Shown one piece after another: positions 1-7,920 of a stretch of DNA of 64,000 bases (its first letter is position 1; every line of letters begins with the position of its first letter). The DNA is from Fibrobacter sp. UWH4. GTDB taxonomy: Bacteria; Fibrobacterota; Fibrobacteria; Fibrobacterales; Fibrobacteraceae. A program made the position numbers and the translations under genes. The DNA lies in contig NZ_FRAY01000006.1 of the NCBI RefSeq assembly GCF_900142475.1, forward strand, positions 111,905-175,904, given 5' to 3'. The notes below the pieces were generated by a model. It had not been told where the DNA came from. It ran no database searches and was given only the letters and a program-made list of their open reading frames with translations.

Positions 1-732
1 TCCTTCTGAAATCTTGGTGACACGACGATCACGATACATCTTTTGAGTACCAAACTGTATAGGCACATCATTCAATGTAAAGACATCGCCCTTTTCAGGG
101 AAATCACCATCTATCACTTTAAAATTCAAAGACAACAATTTTTTAGCATAATCAGGAAGATTTTCATTACGCAATTCTGATTTCTTAGCAGCATAATTCT
201 TTGCAGCCTGCTCAGCCTCATTTTCAGAAGCGAATTCTCCATGATATACAAAATCAGTCGGAACACAGCAGCGTCGTCCCAGATATATTGGATATACTGG
301 ATTTTGCAAAGCATTCGCAATCTTTTCCGTCAAATCCGCAGGAACCTCAAGCAACACCGCAAAAACTGCATTTTGCAAATAATATCGATGAGTCAATTTT
401 GTTCCTCCACCCACAGCTGATTTACCTGCTCCTGTTTTAGGAATCAACATAGACTGCCAAGGATCATTGGAATCATATCCTGAACCAATCATTTGGAAAT
501 CATGTAACAAAGACTCCCTATCGTATCGGAACGACAAAACGGTCTGTTTCAAATTCGAGAAACGAGCCAACAATTCTTTCTGTTCGCCAGAAGCCCCCAT
601 TGCACAAAGAACAAGACCTAGAACTCCCGATTTCGTTGGGAATTCTAGCGTATCTCTGCGAGAAAACTTGGAATCAGCACCCCAAGATTGCAATGGAGCT
701 TCAAACCAAAGAAGCATCCAACGAGTATCCAT
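1..732 (-). CDS. cas5e: Cas5e (CasD), type I-E Cascade subunit, 3' end outside window
   Basis: Partial gene: 244 codons are visible and the frame is still open at position 1. The ATG at 730-732 lies two bases after the cas7e stop codon. The N-terminus (MDTRWMLLWFEAPLQSWG, then FSRRDTLEFPTKSGVLGLV and a GA-rich turn) is the classic Cas5e start; a Gly-rich stretch (GAGKSAVGGGTKLTHRYY) and YPIYLGRRCCVPT follow as in CasD proteins. In the known complex, Cas5e caps the 5' handle of the crRNA and contacts Cse1. It is the sixth gene of the operon. The adaptation genes cas1-cas2 and the array, if present, would lie to the left of the window. The family call is clear; the full length cannot be given. 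Confidence 0.95.
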   Translation of the reverse strand, partial: MDTRWMLLWFEAPLQSWGADSKFSRRDTLEFPTKSGVLGLVLCAMGASGEQKELLARFSNLKQTVLSFRYDRESLLHDFQMIGSGYDSNDPWQSMLIPKTGAGKSAVGGGTKLTHRYYLQNAVFAVLLEVPADLTEKIANALQNPVYPIYLGRRCCVPTDFVYHGEFASENEAEQAAKNYAAKKSELRNENLPDYAKKLLSLNFKVIDGDFPEKGDVFTLNDVPIQFGTQKMYRDRRVTKISEG

Positions 733-734
733 TG

Positions 735-1856
735 TTACTCCTTAATTGCAGATACAACACCTTCAATAAGATTGTCAATAGAGAAGTTTTCATCTTCACC
801 AAATTCAAACTTCTTGACCAAACCAAACAGCGATCCAGAAAGCTTTTCCTTTTTAGCAAGAGTACTTTTCACGTAATCTATGCTATTGGACAAAAAACCT
901 CCGTTATTGTCTTTTTTAATAGGCGTTTCAAACGAAAGCTGCATTCCCTGTCCTTTGCGAACATATACTTCTGCAAAGTCCCAAGAACATGCTCCGGCCT
1001 GCGTTGTTTGTCTTGCAGACGGAACCGCAACATAAAGAGCCTTAATAAAAGAGGAAACCGCTTGCGGCAAGAACTGATCTCCGCCCAAAGATTCATAAAG
1101 TTGGCCCAAATCAAGGGAAACATAACGATAATATGTAGCAGAATTGAATTCAAGAGATCCCATATGAGCAGACCCCTGATTATCCTTGGGATAGTCTGCA
1201 ACAGCCGTAAAGAATTCAACTTCATTTGTTACACGATGTGTCGAAATAGCATGAGCAAAAGATGCTGCCGCTTCAACATTCATTGTCGGAGCCTGAGCGA
1301 CCATTCGACCAAACAAGGCAATATCAAGGCCGTCCAAAGTTTCAGACTGAGCGAACTTAGACTTATCGATAATCTTTGCCAAATCCTTTTCGGGATGCTT
1401 TGCATCTTTAATTACTTCTTCAGGCTTAAATTCACATTCCTTAAACTTTTCGGCAATCAAAGAGATTTCCGCAGGAGCCAAAAACATTAAGGTATCGGCT
1501 TTAGAATCTCCTTCCTCATCACCTTTCTTCTTAGAGTCTGACTTTATAAAGATTTGTTCAATTTTATCGCCACATGCTTTTGCCTGTTCCGGTGTAGCTT
1601 CAATTTCTTTACAAGCAAATGCAACAAGATCCGAAAGCAATTTTGTACGGGTGCCAAGTTCAACGCCACTAACCTCATGCATTGCCAAACGAACAGCACG
1701 TTTCCAGCATTGGCTAGAAACTCGAGCACGACTCACGCCGCCAATCATAGCCGTTTTCGGTGCACCCACATCATCTCGGTTCAAGCACGTAACCGGGAAA
1801 GACTGCAAGATATGGAATTCAATTTTCTTGTTGGTGTAAGGGTTCTGATTAACCAT
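735..1856 (-). CDS. cas7e: Cas7e (Cse4/CasC), type I-E Cascade backbone
   Basis: A 373-residue protein, close to the usual Cas7e length of about 350-370. The N-terminal FHILQSFPVTCLNRDDVG followed by GGVSRARVSSQCWKRAVR is the signature of the Cse4/CasC family. Six copies of this subunit normally form the helical backbone that holds the crRNA spacer. An AGGAGA ribosome binding site precedes the ATG. There are 26 bases between it and the upstream cas6e, and two bases to the downstream cas5e. Residues about 100-125 form a Lys/Asp/Glu-rich stretch (SDSKKKGDEEGDSK) that is probably a surface loop. Confidence 0.96.
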   Translation of the reverse strand: MVNQNPYTNKKIEFHILQSFPVTCLNRDDVGAPKTAMIGGVSRARVSSQCWKRAVRLAMHEVSGVELGTRTKLLSDLVAFACKEIEATPEQAKACGDKIEQIFIKSDSKKKGDEEGDSKADTLMFLAPAEISLIAEKFKECEFKPEEVIKDAKHPEKDLAKIIDKSKFAQSETLDGLDIALFGRMVAQAPTMNVEAAASFAHAISTHRVTNEVEFFTAVADYPKDNQGSAHMGSLEFNSATYYRYVSLDLGQLYESLGGDQFLPQAVSSFIKALYVAVPSARQTTQAGACSWDFAEVYVRKGQGMQLSFETPIKKDNNGGFLSNSIDYVKSTLAKKEKLSGSLFGLVKKFEFGEDENFSIDNLIEGVVSAIKE

Positions 1857-1882
1857 TTTTTATCTCCTATTATTAAAACTTT

Positions 1883-2503
1883 TTAGACAATTGCATTTGT
1901 TAGTGGAACAATTTGGAAGAGTCCAAAGCCATACGCTTTTCCCTTTCCAAGACCTTTTTCAAACGCATTAATAAACTTTTCTCGGTCAGTGACCTTAAGG
2001 CGACCTTTGAAGGAGGCTTTTCCAAGAACAACTTTCTGTTTGTCCTTATGGAATTGTAAAACCGAGGTATTCCCAATAGACAATGAATCAGGAACAACCT
2101 CAAATCCATTTGCTTCAGCCTTTTCTAAAAACCACAGTTTCAAGGAGTCCTTATCATTCCCCCTGATGGGAATTTTCTTTTTTGTTTTAGAATCACAACG
2201 GACAGGATTCATCAAGACTTCAAAACCGTAATACTCCTGTTGCAAAAATTGCGACGGGACTTCTTGTGTTTCAACTTTTCCGATTTCAGGTTCTTTCGGC
2301 ACATTCTTTGAAAGGATCAAAATTTTCTTTTCATTGAAATCACCACCACGATCTGCATACAGAAAACTTCTAGTATTCTCATTTTCCCTTGGAAACAACG
2401 AATAAACAGTTTTATGCAAAGTGTATGCATCAAAGACACCTTGATTACACACAGCAATCTGCTGGATATCGCTTCGAGACAATCGTAAAACGGATATGAA
2501 CAT
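1883..2503 (-). CDS. cas6e: Cas6e (CasE/Cse3), crRNA-processing endoribonuclease
   Basis: 206 residues, the normal size for Cas6e. The N-terminus begins a RAMP ferredoxin fold (MFISVLRLSRSDI) and carries a His at about position 30 (TLHKTVYSLFP), where the family has its catalytic His. The C-terminus has the Gly-rich RAMP loop (GLGKGKAYGFGLFQIVPL). The enzyme cuts the repeat hairpin of the pre-crRNA and stays bound to the 3' handle. Its ATG overlaps the cse2 stop by one base, so translation is probably coupled. It sits between cse2 and cas7e, whereas the E. coli order is cse2-cas7-cas5-cas6e. Confidence 0.93.
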   Translation of the reverse strand: MFISVLRLSRSDIQQIAVCNQGVFDAYTLHKTVYSLFPRENENTRSFLYADRGGDFNEKKILILSKNVPKEPEIGKVETQEVPSQFLQQEYYGFEVLMNPVRCDSKTKKKIPIRGNDKDSLKLWFLEKAEANGFEVVPDSLSIGNTSVLQFHKDKQKVVLGKASFKGRLKVTDREKFINAFEKGLGKGKAYGFGLFQIVPLTNAIV

Positions 2504-3024
2504 TACGACTCCTCATTTTCTTTAGATATTGAACCAAAGAAATCTTGCGCCCATCGAGCAAGTGTTTTATCAGGATTAAAGAATATCAAATCTTTCAAGA
2601 GCTTTTCAAACGAAATGCCAACCCCTCTACTACAAATCAATTGCAAAATAGGACGTAGCACTTGACACACTTCAATGACATTATCGCAAGCTAGAATTCT
2701 CCGCAACTTGACTTTTGCCGCATCACTATCTCTACCACCATCATCTTGATAAGCATTCGCCAAAGCAGCTCCTAAGCCAAGATTTCCGTCTTTTTCTCTG
2801 GAAGACCTTGCTATTGCAGCAAAAACTAAAGCATAAGGCAACCTCTTTGAGTCCACGTCTAAAGGAACCTTAAAAGCAGCCAAAATTTCCCATGCCTGAT
2901 AAGCGGTATCAGGATTATCAGCCCTTTTTAACGTTGCAGCAAAGCCCCTGTCATTTTTGCAACGGGCAAAAACATTCGCCACCAATGAAGGTTCTTTCTG
3001 TTTATTTTCATCAGCCATTATCAC
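2503..3024 (-). CDS. cse2: Cse2 (CasB, Cas11), Cascade small subunit
   Basis: 173 residues, predicted all-helical, in the operon position of Cse2 directly after cse1. The sequence has the family traits: a helical N-terminus, an RADNPDTAYQAWEIL segment, an internal LPYALVFAAIA helix and a conserved basic KLRRILACDNVIEVCQVLRPIL region. Two copies normally line the belly of Cascade and hold the displaced DNA strand. The reading frame begins at 3024, overlapping the cse1 stop by one base; an alternative ATG lies two codons further in (MADEN). The identification rests on context plus moderate sequence resemblance, because this family diverges quickly. Confidence 0.88.
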   Translation of the reverse strand: MIMADENKQKEPSLVANVFARCKNDRGFAATLKRADNPDTAYQAWEILAAFKVPLDVDSKRLPYALVFAAIARSSREKDGNLGLGAALANAYQDDGGRDSDAAKVKLRRILACDNVIEVCQVLRPILQLICSRGVGISFEKLLKDLIFFNPDKTLARWAQDFFGSISKENEES

Positions 3025-4583
3025 TACCTCTTCTTTTCAAACTTTTTAGGGAAATTTTTCGCCCAAGCTTCCAATTGACGGGCCGATTGGTTCGGACAGT
3101 ATTGATTATAAATCTGTTTTACAAATTGCCAAATTTGATCGTTGATTTTATCCATTTCATGATTGTATTGGTCTGTAGTATCAATAGAACAGGTATCAAC
3201 TATTCGTTGGAAAATACTTTCGCATTGTTGCCAATAATCCGATTCTACGCTTGGAATATTTTGCGATCCGATTTGTCTTGCATTTTTTGAGGAACTTCCT
3301 CCTCTAATCTCCGCATTATACCCAACCACAAATTTTTGCAAATCAAAACAGAATTCATTAAGTTTTCTCATTTCTTCAAAAAGCTTATTGCAAAAAGAAT
3401 CTCCAAAAGCACTTGAGTGCAATTGAGTTTCAGACTCAACATAATCATCATTATTCTTTATTTTCTTTCCAAACGAATCTCCGGAAACATCAATACCTCC
3501 AGACCATATAGAAAATACTTTATCACATTCTGAAATACGATTTATGAATAAAGACAAGCCCAAATTGCAATACTTCCTTTCCGTATCCGATAAAGACAAC
3601 ATTGATGTCAGCATTCTCCAAGGTTTCTTAGAAATATCAGCATTTAACGCTTTTATTTCATCCTTTTCAAGATACCACGACATACTAGCTTCAATCCAAT
3701 TTTCTACACTTTGCCCCTTTTTCTTTTCTGATTTGGCTAAATGATAAATAACACCTTCAGTAAAGTACAAGCCTTTATCTACCATTAACACATATCTTGA
3801 CAATGGTACTAAATGACCTAATAATGTTTTTTTCGAAGTTTCTGTTACACAATCATTTTCAGTTGTTGGCATCATTTCCCAAAATGGTCTACCCACTCCT
3901 TCAGACAACCAAGTATAAGATTTTACATTTTGCTCTGAAAGCAAGTTATAATAAACAGATGTAACAACATTTTCAACAAGTCCGAATGAATGTAGATAAT
4001 TGGAAAATCCTAAACTAGCACCAGGCTTTGCTATTACATTCTTTTTAAGATTTTTCTCTAAAGAAAGTTCTTGATTTGGTTGTTTCCCATAAAATGCAAA
4101 ATTAATGACAGCCAATAAAAATAATGCTTTATCAGAATCGTTTTGAGAAACATCCCTAAAATCATATTGCGTTACGCAAGTATTATTTTCAGCCATTAAA
4201 TCAGCAAAAGTACCATTCCCTATTTTATAAGGTTCTCTTTTTTCCTTTTTGGACAATGTTTCTGCTTTTTTCTTCAATTCAGGCATTTGCAAAAATGGTT
4301 TCTCACCATAAAGCCAAAAACTATCATGCCATTTGTCTAAATAATCGGAGACCCGTTCTTGCAACCCTTTAACCCCCAAAGACTTCCATTCATCTTCATC
4401 CTTCGGAGTTATTGCACTTTGAGCTATAGCCAAAAGTAACTTGAATACGGCAATTTTTTCAACAGGATTTCCGCCAAGTGCAGAAATAGATTCGTCAGCA
4501 AAAATTTGCCTTAAACCAACTTTTCCTTTCCCTACCACAGGAATCCAAGGTTCATCAATCAAATTAAATTTATTCTCTTTCAT
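3024..4583 (-). CDS. cse1: Cse1 (CasA, Cas8e), Cascade large subunit
   Basis: 519 residues, slightly longer than E. coli CasA (502). The start FNLIDEPWIPV is diagnostic for Cse1, followed by the loop region FADLMAENNTCVTQYDF and FYGKQPNQ in the N-terminal lobe; the C-terminal third is helical, as expected for the four-helix bundle. Cse1 recognises the PAM and recruits Cas3. The gene starts eight bases after the cas3 stop and overlaps cse2 by one base. The DNA is A/T-richer here than in the metabolic genes later in the window, as is common for defence loci that move horizontally. Confidence 0.95.
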   Translation of the reverse strand: MKENKFNLIDEPWIPVVGKGKVGLRQIFADESISALGGNPVEKIAVFKLLLAIAQSAITPKDEDEWKSLGVKGLQERVSDYLDKWHDSFWLYGEKPFLQMPELKKKAETLSKKEKREPYKIGNGTFADLMAENNTCVTQYDFRDVSQNDSDKALFLLAVINFAFYGKQPNQELSLEKNLKKNVIAKPGASLGFSNYLHSFGLVENVVTSVYYNLLSEQNVKSYTWLSEGVGRPFWEMMPTTENDCVTETSKKTLLGHLVPLSRYVLMVDKGLYFTEGVIYHLAKSEKKKGQSVENWIEASMSWYLEKDEIKALNADISKKPWRMLTSMLSLSDTERKYCNLGLSLFINRISECDKVFSIWSGGIDVSGDSFGKKIKNNDDYVESETQLHSSAFGDSFCNKLFEEMRKLNEFCFDLQKFVVGYNAEIRGGSSSKNARQIGSQNIPSVESDYWQQCESIFQRIVDTCSIDTTDQYNHEMDKINDQIWQFVKQIYNQYCPNQSARQLEAWAKNFPKKFEKKR

Positions 4584-4591
4584 TTTCTGCC

Positions 4592-7198
4592 TTACTTTTC
4601 AATTTTATAACCAACACTCTTTGTATATAACATTTTTTTTGCGTTTTCGTCACCAAAAATTTCTAGTCTATTCCGGTTTAAGTCTCTAAACGAGCTGTCT
4701 TTGTCCACAATAACCGCTCTGAACATACATTTTTCATCGTCTTCTTGGTCTCCAAGATAAACATAAGCTCCAAAAACATCTATATGCCGATCTATCGGAG
4801 GAGCATCCTGTTCTGCAATAACAACACAATGTTCCACAATTTTTTTCGACAATTCTCTTTTTTGTCTTTCACTTGACGGATATTTAGGCAAAACAACCGT
4901 CTCCGATTCATTCCAAAAATTTATTTCAACTCCGTATTCTCCAACTTCGAAAGATTCCAACAACAACACGGAAACCGTATCAACATCGGAATATCGTGTC
5001 TGTACAGCAGATTCTGGCAATGTTGAAATAGCTGAAGATAAGCCGACCCTAGCGAGTCCTTGCAAATGGGACTGTTTTCCCAACAAATCAGTTTTCATTT
5101 TTGCTAGGATTCCATCTTCCTGCCGCTCTTGGTAAACGCTTTCCAACAGCCCACGAATATCATTCGGCAAATTAACGACATCTATATGTTTCAACACATC
5201 AAGTGTTCGGCTCAGAACATAGGGGCTATACACCACCCCCGTTACTCCAAATACTTTATCGCTTTTTATAACATCTTCAACAACAGGCGAAAGGACAAGT
5301 GTTTCACATTTTGCCGTTGACGGGCGAATCTTATCATTTTCGCGATGTCGCCATAAGCGCCCGATTCTTTGCAAAAGCATATCCATCGGGCAAATCCTGG
5401 TTATCAAATAATCCGCATCAATATCAATAGATTGTTCTAGGACTTGCGTTCCCACTAAAATTCGACCACAAGCATTTCGCTTAGAATAGCCATTTTTCCC
5501 GTACAGCGTGACCCATTTATTTTCTATTTCAGATCGTTGCTTTTTTATAAATCTGGAATGAATCAATCCACATTCTAAGCCCATTTCGGCAGATTTAGCA
5601 GCCAGTTTTTTGTAAACATTCTGAGCATCAGCAACAGTATTTTCTATCCAAAGAACTTGTTCCCCATTTTCAGCTTTTTCCAAAGCAATGTCAAAAGCCA
5701 TTTTATCATCTTTACTTATTTTAATAGAGACATTCCGGTTAGATTCTCCCAAACTTGAAATTTCAGAAAAAGCCTTGTCCGTTTGGCTAGAAATTAAGGG
5801 ATAACTATCGTTTAAGACCTGTTCAAACGGTAAATCCAAAATTTTCTTTTTCTGGGATGACGTCAATGTTGCACTTAAAATAATTACTGTGCATCCAATG
5901 TGCTTTAATTCATCAACAAGGGCATTCATTATCGTTCCAGTATAGGAATCGTAGCTATGCACCTCATCAAGAATTACGACTTTCCCTGCCAAACCAAATG
6001 CTCGCACCATGCTATGCTTGACATTCATAGCCGCCATAAGTGCTTGGTCAATAGTACCAACGGCAAACGGAGCCAGAATTCCTCGTTTTTTGGAATCAAA
6101 CCAAGACTTACCAACTTTGGCATCTTCACCCAAAGAATCCTCTTCAAGCCAAGCAGAACTATGCAGCAACTTTAAGCAATACGAGGATTCTTCGCCCACG
6201 ATTTTACTAAGGAACGATTCCACTCGTTCATAAATTTTATTAGATGTCAATTGTGTCGGAAGGCCAAAGTAAATTCCAGAAGCAAGCCCTTTTTCCAGCA
6301 TTTTATAGGCAGCATAAAGAGCCGCTTCTGTTTTTCCCAAACCCATCGGGGCTTCCAAAACATAAACACCAGGAAAAGAAACAGATTCGAACAGATCCGA
6401 CTGAATTTTTCTAGGAGTAAAGCCAAAAATATCTTTGAACTGAAGCCCTTGCTTTATAGAAAGCGGAATAAAACCAGCATTATGAACAGCCTTATGAGCA
6501 ATCTTTTTCAAATCATCTTTACTATAAGAATGATTTTGCTGAATATTGCCAAAATAACCACCAGAAGCAATCCAGTCTGCAACAGTTATGAAACCACCTA
6601 TAACACAAGCCTGATTCCATTCACTTAAATTATTTGAATCAGAATAGGGGAAACTCCGTTCCAAGTTTTCAATAAGCTTATGCCGCAACGCGGTCCAGTT
6701 TTCGCCACCATAAATATCACGATTCTCCGCAATTGGACTAAAATTCGGCTTAAAGCCGTGATGCATTCCTTCAATGGTTGCAAGCATTTTTTGTTCTGGA
6801 AAGCTACTTTCAATAGATACTTGAGAAACTTTTCCGTGAAAACTCACATCTTTTCGTTTTGCCCTATTTTCGTTGGCATTCTGCAACTGAGGAAAATCTT
6901 TAACACTCCCAAGCCACGATGTGTATATCATACGCTGGAAATCAGGACTTAACTTCCCTACATCGTGTATGGACGCAAAAAACGGAGCTGATTTCGTAAG
7001 AATTTGCTTCACATTATCTATTAAGGACTTGCACAATTCCTCTGCAACAAAACCAGTTATTATACAATGCTCAGCAACCGAAATACCAGGCTTTGTGTCG
7101 CCCGTTTTTTCGTCAACAACAAGTTTAGCCAGACATTTTTCCGGCGACAACGCCTCAATTTGACGTTCTTGAGTATTCTTTAAGCATTTTCCCAACAT
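4592..7198 (-). CDS. cas3: Cas3 HD nuclease-helicase, type I-E
   Basis: 868 residues with the full HD plus superfamily 2 helicase layout. HD domain: His44 (EHC), His-Asp 78-79 (IHDVGK), His-His at 146-147 and the late Asp208 (VADW). Helicase: Walker A 283-291 (APMGLGKTE), DEVH box at 411-414, SAT at 442-444, and motif VI (LLQRIGRLWRH). It degrades DNA marked by Cascade. It is the first gene of the operon. No Shine-Dalgarno sequence sits at a normal distance from the ATG at 7196-7198 (a GGAG lies about 16 bases upstream), so a leaderless transcript or a different start is possible. All catalytic motifs appear intact. Confidence 0.96.
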   Translation of the reverse strand: MLGKCLKNTQERQIEALSPEKCLAKLVVDEKTGDTKPGISVAEHCIITGFVAEELCKSLIDNVKQILTKSAPFFASIHDVGKLSPDFQRMIYTSWLGSVKDFPQLQNANENRAKRKDVSFHGKVSQVSIESSFPEQKMLATIEGMHHGFKPNFSPIAENRDIYGGENWTALRHKLIENLERSFPYSDSNNLSEWNQACVIGGFITVADWIASGGYFGNIQQNHSYSKDDLKKIAHKAVHNAGFIPLSIKQGLQFKDIFGFTPRKIQSDLFESVSFPGVYVLEAPMGLGKTEAALYAAYKMLEKGLASGIYFGLPTQLTSNKIYERVESFLSKIVGEESSYCLKLLHSSAWLEEDSLGEDAKVGKSWFDSKKRGILAPFAVGTIDQALMAAMNVKHSMVRAFGLAGKVVILDEVHSYDSYTGTIMNALVDELKHIGCTVIILSATLTSSQKKKILDLPFEQVLNDSYPLISSQTDKAFSEISSLGESNRNVSIKISKDDKMAFDIALEKAENGEQVLWIENTVADAQNVYKKLAAKSAEMGLECGLIHSRFIKKQRSEIENKWVTLYGKNGYSKRNACGRILVGTQVLEQSIDIDADYLITRICPMDMLLQRIGRLWRHRENDKIRPSTAKCETLVLSPVVEDVIKSDKVFGVTGVVYSPYVLSRTLDVLKHIDVVNLPNDIRGLLESVYQERQEDGILAKMKTDLLGKQSHLQGLARVGLSSAISTLPESAVQTRYSDVDTVSVLLLESFEVGEYGVEINFWNESETVVLPKYPSSERQKRELSKKIVEHCVVIAEQDAPPIDRHIDVFGAYVYLGDQEDDEKCMFRAVIVDKDSSFRDLNRNRLEIFGDENAKKMLYTKSVGYKIEK

Positions 7199-7202
7199 CT
7201 AC

Positions 7203-7231
7203 GGTATAATATAGCTCCATTTCACTGACAA
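7203..7231 (-). promoter_or_regulatory. Possible promoter of the cas operon
   Basis: On the minus strand a TTGTCA (7226-7231) is followed after 17 bases by TATACC (7203-7208); an overlapping TATTAT also exists at 7206-7211. TTTTGTCA occurs twice, ten bases apart. If used, transcription would begin almost at the cas3 ATG, giving a nearly leaderless mRNA, which fits the missing ribosome binding site. Weak sequence match only. Confidence 0.35.
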
Positions 7232-7271
7232 AAGATGACAAAAACCATTTTCCTCCCAAAAAAGCTCCAAT

Positions 7272-7350
7272 ACACGCAATATATTGCATAAATAGTTGAC
7301 ATTTTCCCAAAAATTATGTATTTTACAATCAAAACACGCAACATATTGCA
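7272..7350 (+). promoter_or_regulatory. hip promoter flanked by two palindromic operator-like boxes
   Basis: Two near-identical 17-mers, ACACGCAATATATTGCA (7272-7288) and ACACGCAACATATTGCA (7334-7350), differ at one base. The first holds a perfect 12-bp palindrome, GCAATATATTGC. They are 62 bp apart, about six helical turns. Between them sits TTGACA (7296-7301), 17 bp, TATTTT (7319-7324), so the downstream box covers the likely transcription start. This is the expected layout for autorepression by a dimeric XRE protein such as HipB, encoded 30 bp downstream. HipB binding is inferred; the boxes are seen directly. Confidence 0.75.
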
Positions 7351-7379
7351 CATTTTAAACACAAAACAGCGATAAATAG

Positions 7380-7586
7380 ATGCAGAATCTTGGCGAACAG
7401 ATAGCGCAACGGCGCAAATACTTCAACATTTCGCAGGCAGACCTTGCGGAAATGGCGGGCGTCAGCCTGCGCACCGTGAGCGGGATCGAAAACGGGAGCG
7501 CCAATCCTAGTCTCGACGTGCTTTCCAAAATTCTAGAGGTTCTAGGACTCACGATTACCCTGCAGGAGCGCGTCATCCATGAATAA
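7380..7586 (+). CDS. hipB: HipB-like XRE antitoxin/repressor
   Basis: 68-residue helix-turn-helix protein of the Cro/C1 (XRE) family: SQADLAEMAGVSLRTVSGIENG is the recognition helix region and PSLDVLSKILEVLGLTITL the rest of the five-helix fold. It is a little shorter than E. coli HipB (88). It is the first gene of a three-gene operon and overlaps the next gene by eight bases. In HipBST systems HipB binds the operators and, with HipS and HipT, forms the autoregulatory complex; the paired boxes just upstream support this. It diverges from cas3 across 181 bp. Confidence 0.88.
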   Translation: MQNLGEQIAQRRKYFNISQADLAEMAGVSLRTVSGIENGSANPSLDVLSKILEVLGLTITLQERVIHE

Positions 7587-7920
7587 AACGGCTCACTACA
7601 GATTACGCAAGGCATGCGTTCTAAAAAACGGGAAAACTGCAGGATATCTGCTAGCGAACAAAAGGCGCTTTGTGTTTATCTACGACAGTGACTACCTCGC
7701 AACCGGAGGTTCCTCCATCGCTACCGGATTCCCCAAAGCCCAACGGATTTTTTCTTCACGATATCTATTCCCATTCTTCAGTGGACTCTTGCCCGAAGGC
7801 GAAAACCTAGCTTACATCTGCAGGAGCCTAAAGCTCAACCCCAAAGATAAATTCGGCCTACTTCTGGAACTCGCCCAGAACGAAACCATCGGCGCCATCA
7901 CCGTGAGAGGAATCGAATAA
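7579..7920 (+). CDS. hipS: HipS-like protein (free-standing N-terminal HipA subdomain)
   Basis: 113 residues matching only the N-terminal HipA subdomain: KNGKTAGYLLANKRRFVFIYDSDY, then FFSGLLPEGENLAYICRSLKLNPKDKFGLLLELA. In classical hipAB systems this subdomain is fused to the kinase; here it is a separate gene overlapping hipB by eight bases and hipT by one (TAATG). This is the HipBST arrangement first described in enteropathogenic E. coli, where HipS, not HipB, neutralises the kinase. Antitoxin activity here is inferred from architecture. A frameshift split of a former hipA is unlikely, because both junctions have clean overlapping stop and start codons. Confidence 0.85.
   Translation: MNKTAHYRLRKACVLKNGKTAGYLLANKRRFVFIYDSDYLATGGSSIATGFPKAQRIFSSRYLFPFFSGLLPEGENLAYICRSLKLNPKDKFGLLLELAQNETIGAITVRGIE

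Noticed and set aside
735..1490. Open frames on the plus strand inside the cas region
   Set aside because: They oppose the cas genes, have no recognisable start signals and encode Lys/Ser/Phe-rich sequence without family features.
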